Part shown: piece after piece, positions 1 to 5,835 of the stretch | How the letters are laid out: every line of letters starts with the position of its first letter | Numbering within the stretch: the stretch's first letter is position 1 | Origin: JBBRSC01 sp038245795 | GTDB taxonomy: Bacteria; Actinomycetota; Acidimicrobiia; Acidimicrobiales; Microtrichaceae | DNA length: 5,951 nt | Reading direction: 5' to 3' | NCBI GenBank assembly: GCA_038245795.1 | Contig: JBBRSC010000215.1 | Coordinates: 1 to 5,951 of the forward strand | Translations under genes and position numbers: made by a program | The notes under the pieces: generated by a model | Told to the model about the DNA's origin: nothing | Databases searched by the model: none | What the model saw: the letters and a program-made list of their open reading frames with translations, nothing else

Positions 1-746
1 CAATCGGGGTGTCAGCCGGTGGGGATCACACTTGTGCTGTGCTCGTGGACGGCACTGTCAACTGTTGGGGCGGCAACGATTTCGGCCAGTTGGGAAATGG
101 GAGTGGTTTCGCATCTCTGATTCCAGTTGCGGTTTCCGGAGTGACCGGTGCCATTGCCATCGCCGCAGGTGAGTACCGAAGCTGCGCCCTACTCGCTACT
201 GGATCGGTCCAGTGCTGGGGCCGAAACAACGACACTCAGCTCGGAAATGGTTCGAATGGCTACTTCTCCACTACTGCGGTGAACGTCGCCAACGTGACCG
301 GTGGGATTGCAATCAGTGCAGGGGCTTTTCACACCTGCGTGATCATTGCAAACGGGGCAGTCCGGTGTTGGGGCGACAACACCGAGGGACAGTTGGGGAA
401 TGGCTCCCTCACGAGCTCCTCCACTCCCGTGGCCGTCGCGCAGATCGTCGGGGCGAGCGCCATTTCTGCAAAATATTCGTCCACGTGTGTCGTGGTGAGC
501 GGAGCGCTTCAGTGTTGGGGCGGTAACGACCTCGGGCAACTCGGCACTGGCACGACGAGCAACTCAACGGTCGCCACTGGATCGCTACTGACGAATGGCG
601 TGGCATCGATTTCGGTCGGCTATCAGTACGCATGCGTACTTGCTCACGGCGTGGTTCTCTGTTGGGGAAACAACTCCAGGGGTCAGCTCGGCGATGGGAC
701 CACCATCAATTCTCTCCAGCCGGTTATGACCGTAGGGATACTTTGA
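1..746 (+). CDS. RCC1-repeat beta-propeller protein, 5' end cut by window edge
   Basis: The reading frame is already open at position 3 and ends at TGA 744-746, giving 247 visible residues. A GTG at 9 lies inside a repeat (VSAGGDHTCAV), so it is not a credible start; the true N-terminus is upstream. Five RCC1 repeats are visible, each of the form (I/V)SAG..HTC-x8/9-CWG.N..GQLGNG followed by a variable loop and a GVTG-like turn. The Cys codons of the CWG motifs start at 63, 213, 366, 513 and 660, a period of 49-51 residues. RCC1 repeats each form one blade of a beta-propeller, usually seven in all, so two or more blades are probably missing upstream. Each repeat has a second cysteine 8-9 residues before CWG; I infer a possible intrablade disulfide, which would suit an exported protein. 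The gene ends two bases before its paralog starts, so the two are probably co-transcribed. Binding partner and role are unknown; an enzymatic function is unlikely. Confidence 0.9.
   Translation, partial: IGVSAGGDHTCAVLVDGTVNCWGGNDFGQLGNGSGFASLIPVAVSGVTGAIAIAAGEYRSCALLATGSVQCWGRNNDTQLGNGSNGYFSTTAVNVANVTGGIAISAGAFHTCVIIANGAVRCWGDNTEGQLGNGSLTSSSTPVAVAQIVGASAISAKYSSTCVVVSGALQCWGGNDLGQLGTGTTSNSTVATGSLLTNGVASISVGYQYACVLAHGVVLCWGNNSRGQLGDGTTINSLQPVMTVGIL
734..738 (+). promoter_or_regulatory. Ribosome binding site that supports ATG 749
   Basis: AGGGA lies ten bases before ATG 749, inside the last codons of the upstream paralog. It supports this start over the longer open frame from 632. Its position within the preceding gene fits translational coupling of the two propeller genes. 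Confidence 0.5.
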
Positions 747-748
747 AC

Positions 749-2065
749 ATGCGTTACAGAATGGTCTGCATCCTGCTCCTTCTCGGGCTCGCCGGCGGAG
801 CGTGCGTACCAGGTGTGCGCGCAGGTTCGCGGTGCCGTTCGACTGACTACGGCGACGACGGAGCCTTCGTCTTGAGATGTGATCGAGGCAGATGGGTTGG
901 AGTCGCCTCGAAGGCGCAGGTGGCTCAGTTGGTTGTAGCAGTTCTTCGAGCCCGAAATACCACGTCCACCGCTGCCCCGGTGAGCTCTTCACCACCAGTG
1001 ACTACTTTCAGCAGCGCTGTGAGCATCTCCTCAGGATCTAGCCACGCTTGTGCGTTGCTCGGCTCGGGAACTGTGAAATGTTGGGGCGCAAGTTTTGGCC
1101 AGCAGCTCGGATACCCCGCCTACGGAATGTCGAATACTGCCAACTCGGCTATAGGTGTTACTGGAGCGGTGGCGGTAGCAAGCGGGCAGTGGCATACGTG
1201 TGCCCTCCTCACGGACCGTAGCGTCGAATGCTGGGGAACCAACCTTTACGGGGGCCTCGGAAACGGGTCAACTGCTGATTCGGCAACGCCGGTCAAGGTA
1301 TCCGGCCTATCGGGAGGGATCGCCCTGGCTGCTGGTGTTTACAACACGTGTGCCCTTGTCATCGGCGGGACTGTTTTCTGTTGGGGCAACAACGGCTCAG
1401 GACAGCTTGGAGATGGCTCCACGACCGGTTCTTCGTCACCAGTCCAAGTTGTCGGACTCTCAGGAGTCACGGCGATCACCGCTGGAGAGGGATACGCCTG
1501 CGCACTCATCCAAGGGGGTTCGGTGAAGTGTTGGGGTTACAACGGCAACGAACAGTTGGGAGGCGGAACAGAATTTACGAACAGCACGCTGGTGGACGTC
1601 GTCGGGGTGACCGGTGCCACATCGATATCCGCTGGCCGCTGGCACACGTGTGCCGTGCTTGTTGATCGCACAGCAAAATGCTGGGGATACAACCGCTTTG
1701 GGCAGGCCGGAGAATTGCCGAGCGTTCTCACGGTAGCGACCCCGAAACTCGTCGCGGGTGTCACCGGTGCATCCGCCGTCACTGCAGGCTTCGACCACAC
1801 CTGCGCGTTGGTCACTGGTGGTGCAATCAGTTGCTGGGGCTACAACGTGTTCGGGCAGCTGGGCAACGGATATCTCTCGTCATACGTCGCCGTTCCGGTG
1901 CTCGGGGTCGTCGGGGCCACGGCGGTTTCCGCAGGTGACAATCACAACTGCGCATTGTTCGGCGGTGGGACGGTCAAATGTTGGGGGCAGAACAACAGCG
2001 GTCAGCTGGGCAATGGGACAAACACCGATACGAGAGTTCCAACCCTGGTCCCGGGCCTCAACTGA
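749..2065 (+). CDS. Secreted seven-repeat RCC1 beta-propeller protein
   Basis: This is a complete 438-residue protein. I chose ATG 749 because it opens a hydrophobic export signal (MRYRMVCILLLLGLAGGAC) and has an AGGGA-type ribosome site at 734-738. The frame stays open back to 632, but that part overlaps the upstream paralog and encodes an arginine-rich, non-RCC1 sequence. Cleavage could be Sec type after VRA (residue 25); Cys19 is a possible lipoprotein cysteine, but GGA is a poor lipobox. Residues 26-69 hold a small segment with Cys29, Cys44 and Trp49, followed by a Ser/Thr/Pro-rich linker at 70-90. Residues about 91-438 are seven RCC1 repeats whose CWG cysteine codons start at 1079, 1229, 1379, 1529, 1679, 1832 and 1979, almost exactly 150 bases apart. 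Every repeat has the C-x9-CWG cysteine pair. Seven repeats would close a full propeller. It probably acts outside the membrane as a binding or scaffold protein; its ligand is unknown. Confidence 0.9.
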   Translation: MRYRMVCILLLLGLAGGACVPGVRAGSRCRSTDYGDDGAFVLRCDRGRWVGVASKAQVAQLVVAVLRARNTTSTAAPVSSSPPVTTFSSAVSISSGSSHACALLGSGTVKCWGASFGQQLGYPAYGMSNTANSAIGVTGAVAVASGQWHTCALLTDRSVECWGTNLYGGLGNGSTADSATPVKVSGLSGGIALAAGVYNTCALVIGGTVFCWGNNGSGQLGDGSTTGSSSPVQVVGLSGVTAITAGEGYACALIQGGSVKCWGYNGNEQLGGGTEFTNSTLVDVVGVTGATSISAGRWHTCAVLVDRTAKCWGYNRFGQAGELPSVLTVATPKLVAGVTGASAVTAGFDHTCALVTGGAISCWGYNVFGQLGNGYLSSYVAVPVLGVVGATAVSAGDNHNCALFGGGTVKCWGQNNSGQLGNGTNTDTRVPTLVPGLN

Positions 2066-2089
2066 GGGCCGTCGGCCGGCAACGGGCAA

Positions 2090-2752
2090 TCAGGCTTCGG
2101 CCGTCGCGCCGGTGTAGCCAACTACCCGAGCAGGTGAGCCGACAGCGATGGAGTGATCCGGAACGTCGCCGGTCACCACGCTGCCAGCGCCGATGACGCA
2201 CCCGCGTCCGATCGTGGCCCCGGGGAGAATGATGGCGCCGTGGCCGATCCATGATCCTGAGCCGATCGTGATGGGTTGTGGGTCGCCGTACTGCTGGCTG
2301 ATGGGCTGCGTTGGATGGTCGGTGCCGTGGTTCATGTCGGTGATGTGGACGTGATGGCCGGTCCATACGTCGTCGCCGATATGGATCCGTTCGTGGGCGA
2401 TCAGGCTGGATCCTCGACCGATCAGGCACCGGTCGCCGATGACGAGGACATCCGGTCGAATGTCGCTCTGACCCGGCCCCCACCCAGCTGACAGCACAAC
2501 GTGCGGCGCAATCAGCGTGGCCTCGCCGATGATGATGCCCGCCGGGTTCACGAGCGCATCGCCGGGAAAGCAGATCAAGCTGCCGGCCCCGAAACCACCA
2601 AACGCCGATGCCTCGCGGGTACCGGGCCAGATGGCCCCGACCCTCGCCGCCCATGCGTGCGTTGAGCGGACCGCAACTCCGGCCATCGCCATCCCCCGCA
2701 TTCGCAGCGGCAGAAGCCATCGGCCTCCTCGCGGAAACTTCGCTTCGAGCAT
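2090..2752 (-). CDS. Left-handed beta-helix (hexapeptide) O-acyltransferase
   Basis: The frame encodes up to 220 residues. Hexapeptide repeats form the left-handed beta-helix typical of the maltose/xenobiotic acetyltransferase superfamily: IIIGEATLIAP (73-83), VIGDRCLIGRGSSL (104-117), HIGDDVWTGHHVHI (124-137) and TIGSGSWIGHGAIILPGATI (162-181), ending in GAGSVVTGDVPDHSIAVGSP (188-207). The TDMNHG segment at 138-143 supplies the probable catalytic His142, equivalent to the NH motif of CoA-dependent O-acetyltransferases. The likely reaction is acetyl transfer from acetyl-CoA to a hydroxyl of a sugar or surface polymer; the acceptor is unknown. The start is uncertain: ATG 2752 has only a weak GGCGGA upstream, while ATG at 2701, 2692 and 2686 would remove an ill-fitting N-terminus, and the recognisable family similarity begins near residue 45 (FGGFGAGSLI at 51-60). 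The gene converges on the RCC1 gene with a 24-base gap and diverges from the oxidoreductase gene. No glycosyltransferase or polysaccharide genes are nearby to suggest a pathway. Confidence 0.88.
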   Translation of the reverse strand: MLEAKFPRGGRWLLPLRMRGMAMAGVAVRSTHAWAARVGAIWPGTREASAFGGFGAGSLICFPGDALVNPAGIIIGEATLIAPHVVLSAGWGPGQSDIRPDVLVIGDRCLIGRGSSLIAHERIHIGDDVWTGHHVHITDMNHGTDHPTQPISQQYGDPQPITIGSGSWIGHGAIILPGATIGRGCVIGAGSVVTGDVPDHSIAVGSPARVVGYTGATAEA

Positions 2753-2811
2753 TAGTTCCGCCGTTCGTCGACAGGAAGGAAATGGTCAGCCGGGATCACG
2801 GTCGCCAACAC

Positions 2812-2817
2812 TACGTT
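2812..2817 (+). promoter_or_regulatory. Candidate -10 box for a leaderless transcript
   Basis: TACGTT matches the actinobacterial -10 pattern TANNNT. Its last base is seven bases from the G of the GTG start at 2825, so transcription would begin at or next to the start codon. No Shine-Dalgarno sequence lies at a usable distance: the purine-rich AAGGAA near 2775 is about 45 bases away. No -35 box is evident, which is common for such promoters. This is a pattern match only. Confidence 0.45.
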
Positions 2818-2824
2818 CTGCCCT

Positions 2825-3730
2825 GTGCGTTTCTCGATATGGCCAACCACCCAGCAGAGTTGGAGCGAGATCGTCGACGTTGCAACTCACGCCGACTCGA
2901 CGGGATGGGACGGATGCTGGATCGCCGATCACTTCATGGGGGACGGCACGAGCTTCGGCTCCGAGTCGACACCGACACATGAGGTCTTCGCGACGCTGGG
3001 AGCGCTCGGTGCGTTGACAACTCGCATCGATCTCGGTCCGCTCGTACTTGGCGCTGGTTACCGGCACCCGGCGGCGGTGGCGAACTGGGCGGCCACGATG
3101 AGCCACATCACGTCGGGCCGGATCCAATTGGGGCTGGGCGCCGGTTGGCAGGCCAACGAGCACGAGCAGTACGGCTTTGACCTTCCGCCTCGCGGGCAGC
3201 GCGTCGCCCGATTCGAGGAGTACCTCGGGGCGGTGCGTTCGCTCCTCGAGTTGCCGCAGACCTCGATAGACGGCGATTGGTATCAGCTCACGAACGCCGT
3301 GGCGGAACCCAAGCCGGTTGCGCCGATTCGGTTGATCGTCGGCGGCAAGGGTGACCGGATGCTCGGCGCCATCGCGCGACACGCCGACGGATGGAACATG
3401 TGGGGGTTGCCCGACACGATTGCCGAGCGATCTGAAGTACTCGATCGGCGGTGCGCTGGCATCGATCGCGATCCCGCAACGATTGCCCGGAGTTGTCAGG
3501 CGCTGGTCTGTGTGACGGATTCGATGACCGTGGCGGCGGATTTCGTCGCCAGCAACCAGCCGAGGGCAGCGATTGCTGGGCCGATGGAGCATCTCGTCGA
3601 CGTGGTCGGGGCGTGGCGAGCTGTTGGCATCGGCGAGGTCATCGTCCCGGATTGGACCCTCGGAAACGGCTCTGGGCGGCGAGATCTCCTCGAGGAGTTG
3701 TTGATGACGCTACGTGCGGAATTCCCCTGA
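2825..3730 (+). CDS. F420-dependent LLM-class oxidoreductase (TIGR03560-like)
   Basis: This 301-residue protein has the size and landmarks of the luciferase-like monooxygenase superfamily. The N-terminus (MRFSIWPTTQQSW) matches the typical start of the TIGR03560 group as I recall it, which supports GTG 2825. Further landmarks are GWDGCWIADHF (27-37), RIDLGPLVLGAGYRHPA (67-83), GRIQLGLGAGWQANEHEQYG (98-117), EPKP and IVGG (161-174), HADGWNMWG (186-194) and a C-terminal EVIVPDWTLG (271-280). The fold is a TIM barrel. Members use reduced deazaflavin F420, or sometimes FMN, to reduce or oxidise small molecules in the cytoplasm; the substrate cannot be told from sequence. The gene is divergent from the acyltransferase with 72 bases between starts and is separated from the next gene by hairpins, so it is probably monocistronic. 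The family is confident; F420 rather than FMN use is inferred from the family. Confidence 0.92.
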   Translation: MRFSIWPTTQQSWSEIVDVATHADSTGWDGCWIADHFMGDGTSFGSESTPTHEVFATLGALGALTTRIDLGPLVLGAGYRHPAAVANWAATMSHITSGRIQLGLGAGWQANEHEQYGFDLPPRGQRVARFEEYLGAVRSLLELPQTSIDGDWYQLTNAVAEPKPVAPIRLIVGGKGDRMLGAIARHADGWNMWGLPDTIAERSEVLDRRCAGIDRDPATIARSCQALVCVTDSMTVAADFVASNQPRAAIAGPMEHLVDVVGAWRAVGIGEVIVPDWTLGNGSGRRDLLEELLMTLRAEFP

Positions 3731-3735
3731 GAGTT

Positions 3736-3766
3736 CGGCGCCGATGGTGCGCCGCCTTCGAGGCGG
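3736..3766 (+). terminator. Two overlapping GC-rich hairpins after the oxidoreductase gene
   Basis: Five bases after the stop codon, CGGCGC (3736-3741) pairs perfectly with GCGCCG (3749-3754) around a seven-base loop. A second perfect stem, CCGCCT (3752-3757) with AGGCGG (3761-3766), closes on a three-base loop. The stems share 3752-3754, so they cannot both form in full. No T-run follows, so this is not a classic intrinsic terminator, although U-poor terminators are reported in Actinobacteria. It could end the oxidoreductase transcript. Confidence 0.45.
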
Positions 3767-3780
3767 ACAGGGCCCATCGC

Positions 3781-3786
3781 TAGGAT
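3781..3786 (+). promoter_or_regulatory. Candidate -10 box for the lyase-HD gene pair
   Basis: TAGGAT matches TANNNT and lies after the hairpins. It would place transcription start near 3793 and give a leader of about 37 bases before ATG 3830. The -35 region is poor (TTCGAG at 3757-3762, partly inside the second hairpin), so the call rests on the -10 match and position. Confidence 0.35.
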
Positions 3787-3817
3787 CACTCCGCAGTCGA
3801 AGCGGCGGCGACCAACA

Positions 3818-3823
3818 GAGGGA
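3818..3823 (+). promoter_or_regulatory. Ribosome binding site deciding ATG 3830
   Basis: GAGGGA is followed by a six-base spacer and ATG 3830. A competing ATG at 3823 overlaps the site and leads into a short different frame, so 3830 is clearly the start. Confidence 0.7.
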
Positions 3824-3829
3824 TGAACT

Positions 3830-5224
3830 ATGAGCAGCTACTACCCCTACGCCGACAAGTACACCGTGGTGCGCGGGATGCCGTCGGAAGGTCGCGATCG
3901 CGGCGCCATCATGTCGGAGCTTGCGGAGATGGCTGGCCTCGAGGACAAGGCGTGGGAGAACGGCAAGGTATCGGGCTCGATGTATTGCGGGGATCGCGAC
4001 CACTACGCCTTCATGACCGAGGCCTACGCCCTCTACGGCCATATGAACGCTCTGCAGCGCGACGTCTGTCCGAGTAGCACCCGTTTCGAAGGCGAGATCA
4101 TCGCCATGGCCCTCGACCTCATGCACGCCGAGGCCGTGAGCGACGCTACGCCCGTCGGTCTGGTGTCAAGCGGTGGAAGCGGCAGCATCCTGCACTCGAT
4201 GCTCGCATATCGCGAGGACGCCAAGAAGCGCCGCGGTATCACGACCCCCAACATCATCAAGCCCGAGACCGGTCACCCGGCGTTCGACAAGGCGTGTCAC
4301 CTCCTCGGGATCGAGCTGCGACTGGTGGCTGTCGATCCAGTGACGACACTCGTCGACCCGGTCGCAGTGGCGGCGCAGATCGACGAGAACACCATTGCGA
4401 TGATTGGCTCCGCCGGAAATTACGGCTACGGCACGATCGACCCGATCGAGGCGCTCTCCGCGATCGCCGTGGAGCGTGGCGTCGGTCTGCACGTCGACGG
4501 GTGCCTCGGCGGCTTCATCCTGCCGTGGGGGCAGAAGCTCGGCTACGACATCCCGGTGTTCGACTTCCGGTTGCCCGGGGTCACATCGATCTCGGCAGAC
4601 ACGCACAAGTACGCGTTCGGCTTCAAGGGCACCTCGGTACTGATGTTCCGAGACATGTCGCTGCGCAACGCCCAGTATTTCTTCATGACCGACTGGACGG
4701 GCGGCAAGTACTGCTCCCCCGGCATCGACGGGTCTCGGAGCTCCGGCCTGCTCGCAGCGACGTGGGCCGGGATGATGGCCATCGGCGCCGAGGGGTACCT
4801 GGGGTACGCCAAAGCGATCTTCGAGACGGCGTTCGCCATGCAGGATGCGGTGCGTTCCCACTCCGAGCTGAAGCTCCTAGGGTCCCCGACGTTCCTCTTT
4901 GCGATCGCCTCGGACGAACTCGACATCTACCTCGTCAATGACAAGCTCCGCGAGTTGGGCTGGCGAATGAACGGGCTGCAATATCCCGACGCCATCCACA
5001 TGTGCGTGACGCGACCACAGACGCAGCCGGGCGTTGTCGACTCGTGGTCCGATGATCTGGCGGCGGCGGTGCAGTACGCCAAGGACCACCACGGCGAACC
5101 TGCCGCGAGCGGTGCGATCTACGGCGGCGTGCCGGGCGGCGTCACTCCCGATGTGGCCGACTTCATCGAGATCGTCATGGCCGACATGATGGATCACCAC
5201 CAGTCCCTCCCTGACCTGGCCTGA
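3830..5224 (+). CDS. PLP-dependent lyase/decarboxylase of the sphingosine-1-phosphate lyase type
   Basis: This 464-residue fold-type I PLP enzyme belongs to the group II decarboxylase / sphingosine-1-phosphate lyase branch. The phosphate-binding loop is SSGGSGS (113-119). AMIGSAGNYGYGTIDPIEAL (190-209) matches the conserved GSA..(F/Y)..G.(I/M)D segment of S1P lyases. HVDGC (222-226) carries Asp223, which should contact the pyridine nitrogen. SADTHKYAFGFKGTS (255-269) carries Lys260, the expected Schiff-base lysine; THKY followed by a KG(S/T)S motif is diagnostic of S1P lyase relatives. Length fits soluble bacterial S1P-lyase-like proteins, and no membrane anchor is visible, so it should be cytoplasmic. 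The reaction is either aldol-type cleavage of a phosphorylated amino alcohol or amino-acid decarboxylation; the sequence cannot decide. It is followed 26-32 bases later by the HD-domain gene, probably in one operon. No sphingolipid synthesis genes are present, so a true sphingolipid role is unsupported. Confidence 0.9.
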   Translation: MSSYYPYADKYTVVRGMPSEGRDRGAIMSELAEMAGLEDKAWENGKVSGSMYCGDRDHYAFMTEAYALYGHMNALQRDVCPSSTRFEGEIIAMALDLMHAEAVSDATPVGLVSSGGSGSILHSMLAYREDAKKRRGITTPNIIKPETGHPAFDKACHLLGIELRLVAVDPVTTLVDPVAVAAQIDENTIAMIGSAGNYGYGTIDPIEALSAIAVERGVGLHVDGCLGGFILPWGQKLGYDIPVFDFRLPGVTSISADTHKYAFGFKGTSVLMFRDMSLRNAQYFFMTDWTGGKYCSPGIDGSRSSGLLAATWAGMMAIGAEGYLGYAKAIFETAFAMQDAVRSHSELKLLGSPTFLFAIASDELDIYLVNDKLRELGWRMNGLQYPDAIHMCVTRPQTQPGVVDSWSDDLAAAVQYAKDHHGEPAASGAIYGGVPGGVTPDVADFIEIVMADMMDHHQSLPDLA

Positions 5225-5250
5225 CGTGGGACCTGTCACGGCGCGACACT

Positions 5251-5817
5251 GTGCACATGTCGATTGATACTCCCATCGAACAGTTCCGACGGATGGACGA
5301 ATCCACTGTCGAACAATGGTCCGCCATCGGAGTTGAGCACATGGCCAATCAAGGTCGCGTGGCCGACCGGATCCTGATGTTGTTGGAGAGCCTGTCGGTC
5401 GTCGTCGACGGGTTCATCACCGACCAGCTGACACATTGCCTCCAGACGGCGACATTGGCGGAGCGTGCCGGAGCCGACGACGAAGTCGTGTTCGCCTCAT
5501 TGTGTCACGACATCGGCAAGGCCATCAGCGTGCCGAACCACCCCGAGATCGCAGCCGGAATCATCAAGCCGTACGTTCGCAACGAGGTGTACTGGATGAT
5601 CAAGGCGCACCAAGACTTTCAGGGACGCCACTACTTCCATCACTTTGGAGGCAACCCAGACGCCCGCGAGCAGTACCGCGATCAGGAGTGGTTCGCGTTG
5701 GCTGAGCAGTTTGCTGATGAGTGGGATCAGGTCGCGTTCGACCCTGACTACGACACGCTGCCGCTCGAGCACTTCGAACCGTTGGTTCGCCGAATCACCG
5801 CGACCGCTCAGTACTGA
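5251..5817 (+). CDS. HD-domain protein related to the diiron oxygenase/phosphohydrolase superfamily
   Basis: The protein has 188 residues from GTG 5251, or 186 from ATG 5257; neither has a clear Shine-Dalgarno, and ATG 5257 is equally plausible. The core is an HD domain with candidate metal ligands His62 (LTHCLQTA), His86-Asp87 (CHDIGK), His97 (PNHPEIAA), His120 (KAHQDFQ) and Asp159 (EWDQVAFD), numbered from the GTG. This six-ligand pattern is that of dimetal HD proteins, including the mixed-valent diiron oxygenases PhnZ and myo-inositol oxygenase. The protein resembles a widespread, poorly characterised bacterial group with an LTHSLQTAT motif and a YDTLPLEHFEP-like C-terminus (here 167-177), which databases usually call phosphohydrolases. 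Whether it hydrolyses phosphate esters or activates oxygen is not decided by sequence. It follows the PLP lyase-like gene closely and may act in the same pathway. The 3' end converges on leuA with an 18-base gap. Confidence 0.87.
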   Translation: MHMSIDTPIEQFRRMDESTVEQWSAIGVEHMANQGRVADRILMLLESLSVVVDGFITDQLTHCLQTATLAERAGADDEVVFASLCHDIGKAISVPNHPEIAAGIIKPYVRNEVYWMIKAHQDFQGRHYFHHFGGNPDAREQYRDQEWFALAEQFADEWDQVAFDPDYDTLPLEHFEPLVRRITATAQY

Positions 5818-5835
5818 ACGGTCGCCGCGGCTCTT

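Noticed and set aside
632..748. Open frame extending the second propeller protein 39 residues upstream of ATG 749
   Set aside because: It overlaps the last RCC1 repeat of the preceding gene, encodes an arginine-rich sequence without RCC1 features, and would bury the export signal.
1..2065. One propeller gene split by a frameshift
   Set aside because: The second part has its own start, ribosome site, export signal and linker and a full set of seven repeats, so two genes explain it better.
1030..2065. Tandem DNA repeat or CRISPR-like array, because of the 150-base period
   Set aside because: The period is that of protein blades in one intact reading frame, and the repeat units differ in DNA sequence; there are no short identical repeats with unique spacers.
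2066..2089. Bidirectional terminator between the convergent propeller and acyltransferase genes
   Set aside because: Only a four-base-pair GGCC stem with a three-base loop is possible, with no T-run on either strand.
2058..2720. Second 220-codon minus-strand frame with GAGGAGG just before its ATG
   Set aside because: It overlaps the acyltransferase almost completely in another frame and reads as low-complexity Arg/His/Pro sequence with no family features, while the other frame has clear hexapeptide repeats. The spacer of three bases is also too short.
2786..3592. Long minus-strand open frame (268 codons) opposite the oxidoreductase
   Set aside because: It is Arg-rich and without recognisable motifs; long antisense frames are expected opposite high-GC genes.
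4166..4861. Minus-strand open frame (231 codons) inside the PLP enzyme gene
   Set aside because: It lies wholly opposite a gene with all catalytic motifs and has no start signal or motif of its own.
3830..5224. Naming the PLP enzyme as a true sphingosine-1-phosphate lyase
   Set aside because: The family signature is present, but group II decarboxylases share most of it, and nothing in the window points to sphingolipid metabolism.
5818..5835. Terminator between the HD gene and leuA
   Set aside because: The 18-base gap holds only the short palindrome GCCGCGGC, which has no loop, so no useful hairpin can be supported.
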